Source of the DNA: Sporobacter sp963663605
Lineage (GTDB): Bacteria; Bacillota; Clostridia; Oscillospirales; Oscillospiraceae
NCBI GenBank assembly: GCA_963663605.2
Contig: CAXXVF010000001.1
Coordinates: forward strand, 434,001-498,000
Length of the DNA stretch: 64,000 nt
Direction of reading: 5' to 3'
Of this stretch, positions 17,414 to 25,768 are shown in pieces. Numbering within the stretch: position 1 is the stretch's first letter; each line of letters opens with the position of its first letter. The notes under the pieces were generated by a model. It saw nothing but the letters and a program-made list of their open reading frames with translations. It was not told the origin of the DNA and did no database searches. The position numbers were made by a program, and so were the translations under genes.

Positions 17414-18957
17414 AATTATCCGGAAACAAGAAAGACGGCCGTTATGTCGGCAATCGTTCACGAGGCCGGACGTCTAAGCCGGGCAGTGTTCAAACGGGTG
17501 CAGGCGCAAATCCGAAGGCCGCGCGCGCGGCGGTGAAAAAAAGAAAATCGAATAAAGCCGTAAGGATCATCATGACTGTTTTAGTGGTCATCGTTGCGCT
17601 GGCGGCTGTTTTATACTGCGTATATAAGCTTGGCGTCAAGCCGCCGGATATAGCGGCCCAGGCGCCCAATGTCTCAACTTCGCCCGATGAAGCCGTTGCG
17701 GGGGAGGCGACCGTCGCCCCGTCGGGGGATCCGGAGCAGCCGCTGACAGGCCGGAAATCCGAATACATGTATACATTTGTCGTGCTGGGCTTTGACGACG
17801 GCAACGGCAATACCGATACGATGATGGTCGTGAATTTCGACGCGGTCAACTATACGCTCAATGTTGTCAACATACCGCGCGATACGCTGGTCAACGTTTC
17901 CTGGTACACGAAAAAAGCCAATTCGCTCTATGCAGGCGGCGACGGAATTGACGGCGTCGTCGACGGGCTCCGCGATATCCTCGGTTTCGACGTGGACTTT
18001 TACATTATAGTCGATTTGGATGCGTTCGCCGTGCTCGTCGACGCGGTTGGCGGTATCGACTTCGACGTTCCGAGAAACATGGACTACGACGACCCGGATC
18101 AGAATCTGCATATCCACCTGCAGGCCGGCCCGCAGCATCTGGACGGTGACGAGGCGCTCGGGCTCGTGCGCTTTCGGAAGGGGAATGGAGGCACCGGATA
18201 CGCGTCCGGCGACATAGGGCGCATCGAAATGCAGCAGAGATTTCTGACAGAGGCGTTAAGCCAGATAATTCAGAAACAAGACGAACTGAACGTCGCGGCG
18301 CTGGCCAAAATCTTTATTAACTATGTCGAAACGGACCTGACGGCAGGCGAGCTTGTCTGGCTCGGAAAAGAGTTTTATAAGATGGACGGCGAGAATATCT
18401 CCTTCCAGACGATCCCGGCTAATACGAACGACTACGTCAACGGCGATTCTTATGTTACGATATATCTAAACCAATGGCTTGAGCTATTAAACGAAAAAAT
18501 TAATCCGTTCAAGGAAGACATAACAGCCGAAAACCTCAGCATTTTCACGCGGGACGCCAACGGTAATCTGTATGTGACGGACGGCAATTATGCCGGCAGT
18601 TCTTCGTGGGGAACGGGATCATCCGCCTCGTCCTCGGGCAGTACATCCGGCAGTTCGTCATCGTCACCGAGTCCAAGTCCGTCGGAGGATGTATCGCCAA
18701 GTCCGTCGGAAGATGTATCGCCGAGTCCGTCGGAGGACGTGTCGCCAAGTCCGTCGGAAGATGTATCGCCGAGTCCGTCGGAGGACGTGTCGCCAAGCCC
18801 GTCGGAAGATGTATCGCCAAGCCCTTCGGAGGATGTATCGCCAAGCCCTTCGGAGGATGTGTCGCCAAGTCCGAGCGCGGATGCTTCGCCAAGTCCCAGC
18901 CCGTCACCGAGTCCTGATGCGGGAGGGACTTCCGGTACGGCAATTACGGACGGCTGA
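17410..18957 (+). CDS. LytR-CpsA-Psr family cell-wall glycopolymer ligase with repeat tail
   Basis: LCP proteins attach teichoic acids or other polyprenol-linked glycopolymers to peptidoglycan outside the membrane. The protein has a basic cytoplasmic N-terminus (1-50), one membrane helix (about 53-76, IIMTVLVVIVALAAVLYCVY), and an LCP domain (about 115-370) with TDTMMVVNFD, VVNIPRDTLVN, and GDEALGLVRFRKG carrying conserved arginines. The tail is a proline/serine-rich stalk of eight SPSPSEDV units plus one SPSPSADA unit, probably spanning the wall. It overlaps the nadD-yqeK stop by ATGA, a conserved neighbourhood. The repeat tail is encoded by a 24-bp minisatellite. Confidence 0.93.
   Translation: MKLSGNKKDGRYVGNRSRGRTSKPGSVQTGAGANPKAARAAVKKRKSNKAVRIIMTVLVVIVALAAVLYCVYKLGVKPPDIAAQAPNVSTSPDEAVAGEATVAPSGDPEQPLTGRKSEYMYTFVVLGFDDGNGNTDTMMVVNFDAVNYTLNVVNIPRDTLVNVSWYTKKANSLYAGGDGIDGVVDGLRDILGFDVDFYIIVDLDAFAVLVDAVGGIDFDVPRNMDYDDPDQNLHIHLQAGPQHLDGDEALGLVRFRKGNGGTGYASGDIGRIEMQQRFLTEALSQIIQKQDELNVAALAKIFINYVETDLTAGELVWLGKEFYKMDGENISFQTIPANTNDYVNGDSYVTIYLNQWLELLNEKINPFKEDITAENLSIFTRDANGNLYVTDGNYAGSSSWGTGSSASSSGSTSGSSSSSPSPSPSEDVSPSPSEDVSPSPSEDVSPSPSEDVSPSPSEDVSPSPSEDVSPSPSEDVSPSPSEDVSPSPSADASPSPSPSPSPDAGGTSGTAITDG
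18673..18888 (+). repeat. 24-bp tandem repeat (nine units) in the LCP gene
   Basis: Nine in-frame 24-bp units encode SPSPSEDV (eight) and SPSPSADA (one). Units 2 and 4 are identical, and so are 3 and 5, which shows a 48-bp higher-order duplication. Copy-number change would keep the frame and alter stalk length. Confidence 0.95.
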
Positions 18958-19026
18958 ATGGATACAGCTGAACGCACTAAAAATAAGGTATAAAAAGTTT
19001 TAATTACGAAAGGAATGGTCACTTAG

Positions 19027-19389
19027 ATGCTGACATCTTTAGAAATAGCCGAGCTGGCCGTCCGGGCGCTGGACAGCAAAAAAGCCAAGGATATTAAAGT
19101 GCTTGAGACAAGGGACGTCACCGTGCTGGCAGACTATTTCATATTGTGCACGGCAGGTTCGACCACGCAGATCAAGACGCTGACCGACGAGGTGGACAAG
19201 GCGCTCAAAGAAAACGGAGAGCCGCCGCTTCGTACGGAAGGTTACCGCAGGGGCGGATGGGTCCTGATTGATTTCGGCTGTGTCGTCGTGCATGTTTTTT
19301 TGAAGGAAATCCGGGAGTTTTACGCGCTGGAGCGTCTTTGGCGGGATGCGCACGAACTGGATATCGCGGCATGGATCGCCGAAGACTAA
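19027..19389 (+). CDS. rsfS: Ribosomal silencing factor RsfS
   Basis: Binds ribosomal protein L14 and blocks subunit joining in stationary phase. The 120-aa protein has the DUF143/Iojap fold signatures AVRALDSKKAKDIKVLE, LADYFILCTAGSTTQIKTL, GYRRGGWVLIDFG and VVHVFLKEIREFYALERLW. AAAGGA lies upstream of the start. It follows LCP and precedes leuS. Confidence 0.95.
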   Translation: MLTSLEIAELAVRALDSKKAKDIKVLETRDVTVLADYFILCTAGSTTQIKTLTDEVDKALKENGEPPLRTEGYRRGGWVLIDFGCVVVHVFLKEIREFYALERLWRDAHELDIAAWIAED

Positions 19390-19408
19390 AAAATAGAGGA
19401 CTGGTTTG

Positions 19409-21814
19409 ATGAAATACGAGTTTGCCCGTATCGAGAAAAAGTGGCAGGAGAAGTGGGAAACGGCGAATGTGTATGCCGCAAAAAACGGCGACGCACGCGA
19501 AAAATTTTACGGACTGATCGAATTTCCGTATCCGTCGGGAGAAGGCCTGCACGTCGGGCACCCCCGGCCGTACACGGCAATGGATATCATCACGCGCAAA
19601 AAGCGCATGGAGGGAAAAAACGTCCTGTTCCCGATTGGCTTCGATGCATTCGGCCTGCCGACGGAAAACTATGCCATAAAAAATAAAATCCATCCCGCAG
19701 TCGTTACAAAACGCAATATCGCGCGATTTACCGAGCAGCTCAAAATGCTCGGTTACAGTTTTGACTGGGACCGCGTCGTCGACACGACCGACCCCAAATA
19801 TTACAAATGGACCCAGTGGATATTTTTAAAGCTTTTTGAAAACGGTTTGGCCTATAAGGCCTCTATCCCCGTCAACTGGTGCACCTCCTGTAAGTGCGTG
19901 CTGGCAAACGAGGAGGTAGTCAGCGGCGTATGTGAGCGCTGCGGCGCGGATGTCGTCCGGCGTGAAAAGAGCCAGTGGATGCTGAAGATCACAGAATACG
20001 CACAGCGCCTCATCGACGATCTGGACGATCTGGACTTTATCGAACGCGTTAAGATCCAGCAGAAGAACTGGATTGGCCGCTCGACGGGCGCCGAGGTTGA
20101 TTTCGAGACGACGGCAGGCGATACGCTGCGCGTTTTCACGACGCGGCCGGATACGCTGTTCGGCGCGACGTATATGGTCATATCTCCGGAGCATGCGTAT
20201 CTGAAGAAATGGGACGCGATCCTGAAGAACGCGGAAGAAGTCCGGGCTTATCAGGTGTCGGCGGCGAAGAAATCCGACTTTGAGCGCACGGAGATGCAAA
20301 AGGAGAAAACAGGCGTCGAGCTTAAAGGCGTACGCGCCGTAAACCCTGTGACAGGGGACGAGATCCCTGTCTTCATCTCCGATTACGTACTGGCGACCTA
20401 TGGCACCGGCGCGATTATGGCCGTTCCCGGCCACGACACGCGCGACTGGGAATTTGCGAAAAAATTTGGCCTGCCGATTATTGAAGTCGTAAAGGGCGGT
20501 GATATCGAAAAGGAAGCGTTCACGGACTGCGAAACCGGCGTGATGGTCAATTCCGGTTTTTTAAACGGTCTTTCTGTTGAGAACGCGATCGAAACGATCA
20601 CGAAATGGCTTATTGAACGCGGCCTTGGAGAAGAAAAAGTCAACTACAAGCTGCGCGACTGGGTGTTCTCCCGCCAGCGGTACTGGGGAGAACCGATCCC
20701 GATTGTCAACTGTGAAAAGTGCGGTTATGTGGCACTGCCGGAGAGCGAGTTGCCGCTACTCTTGCCGGACGTTGAAAAATACGAGACAACGGACACCGGG
20801 GAATCCCCGCTGGCCGCTATGACGGACTGGATCGAGACGACGTGCCCGCACTGCGGAGGGAAAGCCCTGCGCGAGACCGATACGATGCCGCAGTGGGCGG
20901 GCTCGAGCTGGTATTTCCTGCGCTATGCCGATCCGCATAACGACGCTGCTCTGGCCTCCGATGAAGCGCTCCGTTACTGGACGCCGGTCGACTGGTATAA
21001 CGGCGGTATGGAGCACACGACGCTGCACCTGCTTTATTCGCGCTTCTGGCATAAGTTCCTGTACGACATCGGTGTCGTGCCGACGAGCGAGCCGTATATG
21101 AAACGCACGAGCCATGGTATGATCCTGGGTGAGGACGGCCAGAAAATGTCCAAATCACGCGGCAACGTCATCAATCCCAACGACATCGTAAACAAATTTG
21201 GCGCCGATACGCTGCGCCTTTATATCATGTTCATCGGTGATTTCGAAAAAGCAGCGCCGTGGTCCAGTAATGCCGTCAAGGGCTGCAAACGGTTTTTAGA
21301 CCGCGTATGGAACCTGTCCGAAAAGCGTCTCGACGGTGATGAAACCTATTCAGAAGCCAACGAGAGCGCCGTTCACCGCGCCATCAAAAAGGTCGGTGAC
21401 GATATTGAAAACATGAAGTTCAATACGGCGATAGCAACGCTCATGGCGCTCGTCAACGATTTTTATGAGAATAAGCCGTCCAGAGGGGACGTCAAAGCGC
21501 TTTTAACGCTGCTGTCGCCCTTTGCCCCGCATATAGCGGCGGAATTGTGGGAGGCCCAAGGATTTATCGGCTTTGTGTGCCAGGCCGCGTGGCCGGCATA
21601 TGATGAAAGTAAGACGATCGAAGCCGAGCGTGAGATTGCCGTTCAGGTTGGCGGTAAGCTGAAAACGACCGTTATGGTCCCCAATGACGCCGACGACGAA
21701 ACCGTTCTTCAGGCGGCGAAAGCCAGCGAGAAGATAAAGAAACTCATTGACGGGAAAGACATAATACGGACAATCGTCGTCAAGAATAAGCTGATAAACC
21801 TGATCGTCAAATGA
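19409..21814 (+). CDS. leuS: Leucyl-tRNA synthetase
   Basis: Class I enzyme that charges tRNA-Leu and edits mischarged products. The HIGH-type motif is PYPSGEGLHVGH (about residues 36-47). The CP1 editing domain is at about 220-400 with TRPDTLFGATYMV and GTGAIMAVPGHD. KMSKS is in DGQKMSKSRGNVINP (about 575-590), and the C-terminal anticodon domain follows. 801 aa is the usual bacterial size. ATG 19409 follows AGAGGA; a TTG one codon earlier is in frame but less likely. No T-box is visible in the short upstream gap, so it is probably transcribed with rsfS. Confidence 0.97.
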   Translation: MKYEFARIEKKWQEKWETANVYAAKNGDAREKFYGLIEFPYPSGEGLHVGHPRPYTAMDIITRKKRMEGKNVLFPIGFDAFGLPTENYAIKNKIHPAVVTKRNIARFTEQLKMLGYSFDWDRVVDTTDPKYYKWTQWIFLKLFENGLAYKASIPVNWCTSCKCVLANEEVVSGVCERCGADVVRREKSQWMLKITEYAQRLIDDLDDLDFIERVKIQQKNWIGRSTGAEVDFETTAGDTLRVFTTRPDTLFGATYMVISPEHAYLKKWDAILKNAEEVRAYQVSAAKKSDFERTEMQKEKTGVELKGVRAVNPVTGDEIPVFISDYVLATYGTGAIMAVPGHDTRDWEFAKKFGLPIIEVVKGGDIEKEAFTDCETGVMVNSGFLNGLSVENAIETITKWLIERGLGEEKVNYKLRDWVFSRQRYWGEPIPIVNCEKCGYVALPESELPLLLPDVEKYETTDTGESPLAAMTDWIETTCPHCGGKALRETDTMPQWAGSSWYFLRYADPHNDAALASDEALRYWTPVDWYNGGMEHTTLHLLYSRFWHKFLYDIGVVPTSEPYMKRTSHGMILGEDGQKMSKSRGNVINPNDIVNKFGADTLRLYIMFIGDFEKAAPWSSNAVKGCKRFLDRVWNLSEKRLDGDETYSEANESAVHRAIKKVGDDIENMKFNTAIATLMALVNDFYENKPSRGDVKALLTLLSPFAPHIAAELWEAQGFIGFVCQAAWPAYDESKTIEAEREIAVQVGGKLKTTVMVPNDADDETVLQAAKASEKIKKLIDGKDIIRTIVVKNKLINLIVK

Positions 21815-21980
21815 TTATATTTAATCCCGCCCGCCGCTCATAAAGGTATAGCGGCGTTGTCCCTGTGCTCGTGACGCGCGTATCAGCCAATCCCTGTGCC
21901 GAGGCCGTTTTATAACTGGTGCGCAGGCGTTTGGGTGGGAATAATAGACAGGGTATACGTGTGCGGTGATAAATTCGCAC

Positions 21981-22009
21981 TTGACAATAATCTGCTGCCA
22001 AACTATAAT
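21981..22009 (+). promoter_or_regulatory. Consensus sigma-A promoter for rpsU
   Basis: A perfect -35 TTGACA (21981-21986), exactly 17-bp spacer, and a perfect -10 TATAAT (22004-22009). This is one of the strongest promoters in the window. Confidence 0.9.
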
Positions 22010-22044
22010 GTAAAGGTGTCAAAGCCATGCGGATGGCCCTTAAA

Positions 22045-22061
22045 ACGCGCCGCTGGCGCGT
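22045..22061 (+). promoter_or_regulatory. Leader hairpin just before the rpsU ribosome binding site
   Basis: ACGCGCC-GCT-GGCGCGT is a 7-bp GC-rich stem ending 4 nt before GGAGGGAGGG. It could stabilise the mRNA or be an autoregulatory site for S21; the role is unproven. Confidence 0.45.
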
Positions 22062-22081
22062 ATTTGGAGGGAGGGAAACTA

Positions 22082-22267
22082 GTGTCGGAAGTCCATGTCA
22101 AGGATAATGAATCTTTGGACAGTGCCTTAAAGAGATTTAAGCGAAATTGTGCAAAAGCCGGAGTGCTCTCGGATTTGAGAAAAAAAGAGTATTACCAGAG
22201 CCCAAGCGTCAAGCGCCGCAAGAAATCCGAGGCAGCCAGAAAGAATAGTAAGAAAAAGTACTATTAA
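22082..22267 (+). CDS. rpsU: 30S ribosomal protein S21
   Basis: Small basic ribosomal protein of 61 aa needed for initiation. The sequence VHVKDNESLDSALKRFKRNC and the lysine/arginine-rich C-terminus are typical. The open frame extends upstream, but GTG 22082 lies 6 nt after GGAGGGAGGG and gives the standard S21 N-terminus. It has its own consensus promoter and strong terminator, so it is a monocistronic gene. Confidence 0.93.
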   Translation: MSEVHVKDNESLDSALKRFKRNCAKAGVLSDLRKKEYYQSPSVKRRKKSEAARKNSKKKYY

Positions 22268-22277
22268 TAATGAAACC

Positions 22278-22310
22278 AACCGGACTGCAAAGCAGTCCGG
22301 TTATTACATT
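22278..22310 (+). terminator. Terminator after rpsU
   Basis: Perfect 11-bp stem AACCGGACTGC / GCAGTCCGGTT, loop AAA, followed by ATTACATT. Confidence 0.85.
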
Positions 22311-22399
22311 CACGGGCGGTTTCACCAGCGGGCCGGCCGGCGCCGTAACACGCGGCTTCGGCGGGCTGTTTACGCTCGGCGGTGAAACGCTGATCGGTA

Positions 22400-22434
22400 T
22401 AGAAAAAAGGCCGGGCTTTTCTAAGCCCGGCCTC
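22400..22434 (-). terminator. Terminator for the - strand oxidase gene
   Basis: Inverted repeat with 11-bp arms AGGCCGGGCTT / AAGCCCGGCCT. On the - strand it is followed by TTTTTT, placing it right after the stop codon at 22441. Confidence 0.85.
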
Positions 22435-22440
22435 GATTAA

Positions 22441-22824
22441 TTAAAACTCTTCTTTCGGCGCGTCAAAGGACTCGATCGTGCCGGAGACCTCGGTGAAATA
22501 AAGGATCGCGAATATGCCGTCATCGGCTGTATACATTGGGAGCGGGCACTGTTTTAAGAATTCGGCTCTGGACGCGTTGCTGTCGTCGTGGGCGAGCTTG
22601 CCGGTGATACGGAACCATTTCGTAGGCTCAAGCATGCCGCAGATCTCGCATTTCGGGTTGGCCATCAGCTGCTTGAAGACCTTTTTTGTATTGTTCATGC
22701 TGAGATACGTTTTGCCGTTAATCTCAGCCACGGCGCCGAACGGACGCACACGCGGCTGGTCGTCCTCGACTGTCGCGATAAAAAACGTTTTTGCCTGCTG
22801 CAGAAGCTCAGTTGCTTTGTTCAT
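22441..22824 (-). CDS. Pyridoxamine 5'-phosphate oxidase-like flavin protein
   Basis: A split-barrel fold protein of the PNPOx-like superfamily (127 aa), which usually binds FMN or F420. It shows TFFIATVEDDQPRVRPFGAV, then INGKTYLSMNNTKKVFKQL and KWFRITGKL. The cysteine-containing segment NPKCEICGM suits the clostridial subfamily. The true substrate is unknown. The second ATG (22824) is chosen because AAAGG lies 9 nt upstream; the first ATG, three codons earlier, abuts that site. It has its own terminator and an extended -10 promoter. Confidence 0.85.
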   Translation of the reverse strand: MNKATELLQQAKTFFIATVEDDQPRVRPFGAVAEINGKTYLSMNNTKKVFKQLMANPKCEICGMLEPTKWFRITGKLAHDDSNASRAEFLKQCPLPMYTADDGIFAILYFTEVSGTIESFDAPKEEF

Positions 22825-22897
22825 AAAGTTCATCCTTTCTTATGTGTCGTCATTCCGGCGCAACGCGGGGTATCCGCCGCCGAATTAATGTGTCACG

Positions 22898-22903
22898 ATT
22901 ATA
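22898..22903 (-). promoter_or_regulatory. Extended -10 promoter for the flavin protein
   Basis: On the - strand, TGG precedes TATAAT, a TGN extended -10 element. The -35 is poor (TTTCCA-like). Confidence 0.5.
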
Positions 22904-22976
22904 CCACAGTTGTGAAAGATTGGAAAGTCACATTTTGCCACGTCGGCATATTAGCGAAATTTCCGGATGTTTAGTA

Positions 22977-24173
22977 TTAGTCAAGAATATTCGCCCACTT
23001 CAGCGCTTCGATGTATAAGGACATGATCTTGTTTTTGTCAATGACATTCATTGGATATGTACCTTCAATGAGATCCCATCTGCCGTTTTCATAGTCAATA
23101 ATAAAGTCCAGCATCCGTCTTGGAGCATTTTTTTCTCCCAGAAGAGCGTGCTTTACGGCATTGATAAGGGGCAGATCGTTGACAATTTCTTTCATGTCTT
23201 TATCCAGCAGGACATCTATCAGTGAAAAAAGCCCGACAAAAAAGTACACGGAGCCTGCCGTGGTGAGCCCCAGCTCTGATTCCAGCAGCGACATGAGTTT
23301 TCCGCGAACGAGCGATAGCTTTACAAGCTCCGTGTTTTCGCTTGTCTGCAGGTTTTTCACCATAAGCACGGATAAGAACTGGCGCAGCATACGGGTGCCC
23401 AGATACGTGACTGCGCGTGATATGGAGACAATCTTGTAGCCGGAAGACATGGCGGCTGAATTTACAAATTTTAACAGCTTGTAGGATAGGCCGAGATCAC
23501 GTTCTATTATATCGGAAATGACTGCACAATCCGGTTCGGGCCGGTCGAGCTCCTGAATCAGATTGAACAGGCTCATATCCAGGGACTCGATTTCCTTTGA
23601 GTTTACATAGGTTGGTTTTGTGAAAAAACTGCCTTCAAAAAAATCGTATCCCATTTCCGAGGCGCGTTTGTAATCGTCCCGGGTATCAATGTTGTCTGCC
23701 ATAAACTTAACCGTGCCGCTGTATTTCCGGATCATTGCGGCCTGTGTTTTATTAGTGGCGGCGCTAAAGTCGATTTTGATGATATCTGCTGTTTTAAGCA
23801 GCTCAATATTTGTATCGTTTAATATAAAACCGTCCAACGCAAGCATATATCCGTATGACTTGATTTTTTTGCAGTCATCAATTGTTACATAATGCAGGTA
23901 ATCGTCTTCAAGTACTTCAACAACAATTCGGTTTCTGGGTATCTGGATGGGTAATTCGTTTTCAATAAGCGCTCTTGAAAAACGAATAAAAGCCGTCGCG
24001 CCGTTTGTCAGATCATCAATACCGATGATAAAAAACGAGTCATACAGCAATTCATACTTTACATCAACGGCACTGACTGTATCTTGGGAGTTTTCCTCAG
24101 CATACAGCAGGTCATATCCGTATACATTCATATTTTTATCAAAAATAGGTTTTCTTGCGATACAGACATCCAT
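22977..24173 (-). CDS. EAL-HDOD signalling protein (YuxH-like)
   Basis: Predicted cytoplasmic c-di-GMP-related signalling protein, 398 aa. The N-terminal half (about 1-190) is an EAL-like barrel starting CIARKPIFDKNMNVYGYDLL. The C-terminal half (about 195-390) is an HDOD domain around ISDIIERDLGLSYKLLKFVN. The EAL catalytic signature is degenerate (for example DGFIL in place of DDFG), so it probably does not hydrolyse c-di-GMP and may bind it or a partner. GGAG lies 7 nt before the ATG. Expression should be controlled by the c-di-GMP-I riboswitch directly upstream. It is AT-richer than the housekeeping block. Confidence 0.85.
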   Translation of the reverse strand: MDVCIARKPIFDKNMNVYGYDLLYAEENSQDTVSAVDVKYELLYDSFFIIGIDDLTNGATAFIRFSRALIENELPIQIPRNRIVVEVLEDDYLHYVTIDDCKKIKSYGYMLALDGFILNDTNIELLKTADIIKIDFSAATNKTQAAMIRKYSGTVKFMADNIDTRDDYKRASEMGYDFFEGSFFTKPTYVNSKEIESLDMSLFNLIQELDRPEPDCAVISDIIERDLGLSYKLLKFVNSAAMSSGYKIVSISRAVTYLGTRMLRQFLSVLMVKNLQTSENTELVKLSLVRGKLMSLLESELGLTTAGSVYFFVGLFSLIDVLLDKDMKEIVNDLPLINAVKHALLGEKNAPRRMLDFIIDYENGRWDLIEGTYPMNVIDKNKIMSLYIEALKWANILD

Positions 24174-24225
24174 AAAATCACTCCGTTTTTTCCATTCTTA
24201 AAATGAGAAAAATTTCCTGAAGATT

Positions 24226-24257
24226 AAAAATAAAAACCGTACGCAAAAGCATACGGT
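24226..24257 (-). terminator. Riboswitch expression-platform terminator
   Basis: On the - strand, ACCGTATGC-TTTT-GCGTACGGT forms a 9-bp stem followed by TTTTATTTTT. It lies between the aptamer and the EAL-HDOD start codon. Confidence 0.85.
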
Positions 24258-24278
24258 TAGAAAGCGCCGTTTATGTGC

Positions 24279-24366
24279 GCATCGGTAACCCGGCTGTCAT
24301 GGCTGAATGCGTTAGACCCGTAGCTTTGCGTCCTTGTCTTTCAACAAGTTTGCCTTTATCTGATGT
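24279..24366 (-). promoter_or_regulatory. Cyclic di-GMP-I (GEMM) riboswitch
   Basis: Read on the - strand, the segment has the class I aptamer landmarks in order: AAAGGCAAAC, a GAAA tetraloop (GTTGAAAGAC), GGACGCAAAGCTACGGG, and CAGCCGGGTTACCGATG. CATC/GATG at the ends close helix P1. A terminator follows about 20 nt later. The aptamer identity is by motif recall and is strong; whether ligand turns the gene on or off is not decided here. Confidence 0.92.
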
Positions 24367-24372
24367 ATTTTT

Positions 24373-24401
24373 ATTATAAAACATTACTTTACATAATTCA
24401 A
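24373..24401 (-). promoter_or_regulatory. Promoter of the c-di-GMP riboswitch transcript
   Basis: On the - strand: -35 TTGAAT, 17-bp spacer, -10 TATAAT. Initiation would fall near 24366, right at the aptamer 5' end. Confidence 0.8.
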
Positions 24402-24449
24402 CATAAAATGTCTTTTAAGCATGAAAAATTCATAAGCGGTCCGAAAGCG

Positions 24450-25655
24450 TCAGGGAAGCAGGCCGGCGGCGAGATGATCCGCAAACTGCCGGGCTGTCCT
24501 AGGCGTTCTGGAACCGTGCTCCATTTCCCATTGGAGCGCGGCTTTTTTCAGCGCTTCACTTTCCGTTTCGATACCGGCCTGACGCGCCAGAGCCTCCGCC
24601 GTTTCGAGGTAATCCTGCCGGTTGAGCGAAAAGAACGGGATGCGGATGCCGAACCGATCTGCCAGGGATGTTTTTTCCTCAACCGTTTCCGTCCCGTTTA
24701 TCTCATCCCGTTCCGAAAAAAGTCGCCTTGTAAGCTGCCGTCGGTTGGAAGTGGCGTAAATAACGATGTTTTCAGGCCGCCTAAAAAGGCTGCCCTCCAA
24801 TATAACCTTGAGGGCCGAATAACCCGCGTCCGCGTCTTCAAAACTGAGGTCGTCAATAAAGAGGATAAACTTCTGCGGACGCCAGGACAAATCTTCCATG
24901 AGGGCCGGAAGCCCGTTCAGGCACCGTTTGGACACCTCAATGAGCGTCAGCTTATTAAACGTCTCAATGCCGAGCATGGACTTGACGGTGGCGGACTTGC
25001 CGGTTCCGCTGTCTCCATATAAAAGGATGTTGTTGACGGCTTTACCGCTTATCAACGCGCGCGTGTTCTCCAGAACGGCCCGGCGTTGCCAGTCGTACCC
25101 GATCATTTGCTCATACCGTATCAAATCCGGCGATTTCACAGGCGTCATCCGATCCCCGGACCATAAAAATGCCCGGTGTTTGGCGAGTATACCGAAGCCG
25201 TTTTGACGGTAGAAGTCTATAAGCGCATCAAAATTCAAAGCTGTGCCGGTCTCCCACTCGGGCAGAGAATCTACGATTTCATCAAACCGTCCGTCCGACA
25301 GGCGGATGAGTTCCCGCTTGATCTCGGAGCAGGGAAGCAGCGCCGCCTCCGAAAGGATTTGGATATCCCGTTTGGCCGCCGCGTCCTGTTCCGGGTCAAC
25401 AAGGCCCAGCCGGAGCGCTTTCGCGTAATTCGTTTGCTCATATTTCAGTTGTACGGACAGGTAGGCTCCGATGCCGGAAGCGCCTGCCTGTTTCAGAAGA
25501 TAACAGACCTCGGCGTAGTTGTCCGCCGCTCGCGCTGCGTCTTTTTCGGAGATCGATCCGCATATTCGCTGAAACGACGCGACAACGGGCGTCTTGGCAA
25601 TCGGCCTGAAAACGGTCAGCGTATCAAGGGCAAGTTCTATCTGTCTGAAAGTCAT
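24450..25655 (-). CDS. DUF815-type AAA+ ATPase
   Basis: A predicted ATPase of unknown biological role, about 401 aa. The N-terminal half is helical. The AAA+ module (about 190-390) has Walker A LYGDSGTGKSATVKSM, Walker B FILFIDDLSF, a sensor-1 region VIYATSNRRQL, and the conserved LADRFGIRIPF. GTG 25661 and ATG 25655 are both in frame; ATG is preferred, although neither has a strong ribosome binding site. A near-consensus promoter lies upstream. No partner gene is adjacent. Confidence 0.88.
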   Translation of the reverse strand: MTFRQIELALDTLTVFRPIAKTPVVASFQRICGSISEKDAARAADNYAEVCYLLKQAGASGIGAYLSVQLKYEQTNYAKALRLGLVDPEQDAAAKRDIQILSEAALLPCSEIKRELIRLSDGRFDEIVDSLPEWETGTALNFDALIDFYRQNGFGILAKHRAFLWSGDRMTPVKSPDLIRYEQMIGYDWQRRAVLENTRALISGKAVNNILLYGDSGTGKSATVKSMLGIETFNKLTLIEVSKRCLNGLPALMEDLSWRPQKFILFIDDLSFEDADAGYSALKVILEGSLFRRPENIVIYATSNRRQLTRRLFSERDEINGTETVEEKTSLADRFGIRIPFFSLNRQDYLETAEALARQAGIETESEALKKAALQWEMEHGSRTPRTARQFADHLAAGLLP

Positions 25656-25688
25656 GAACACGAAAACCAGCTTTCTTTATGATAAGTT

Positions 25689-25717
25689 ATTGTATCACAA
25701 TGAGGATTTCCGGACAA
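25689..25717 (-). promoter_or_regulatory. Promoter for the DUF815 ATPase
   Basis: On the - strand: -35 TTGTCC (25712-25717), 17-bp spacer, -10 TACAAT (25689-25694). Confidence 0.65.
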
Positions 25718-25768
25718 TACACGTGTAAACACCCAAGTGGAAAAAGCAAGCCTGTTATCATTACCGGA

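Noticed and set aside
18545..19022. Long open frames in other frames over the LCP repeat
   Set aside because: A 24-bp repeat keeps all six frames open; only the LCP frame has domain support.
22270..22440. 56-codon ORF (glycine-rich) after rpsU
   Set aside because: It runs through two opposite terminator hairpins, has no ribosome binding site and no recognisable family; most likely chance.
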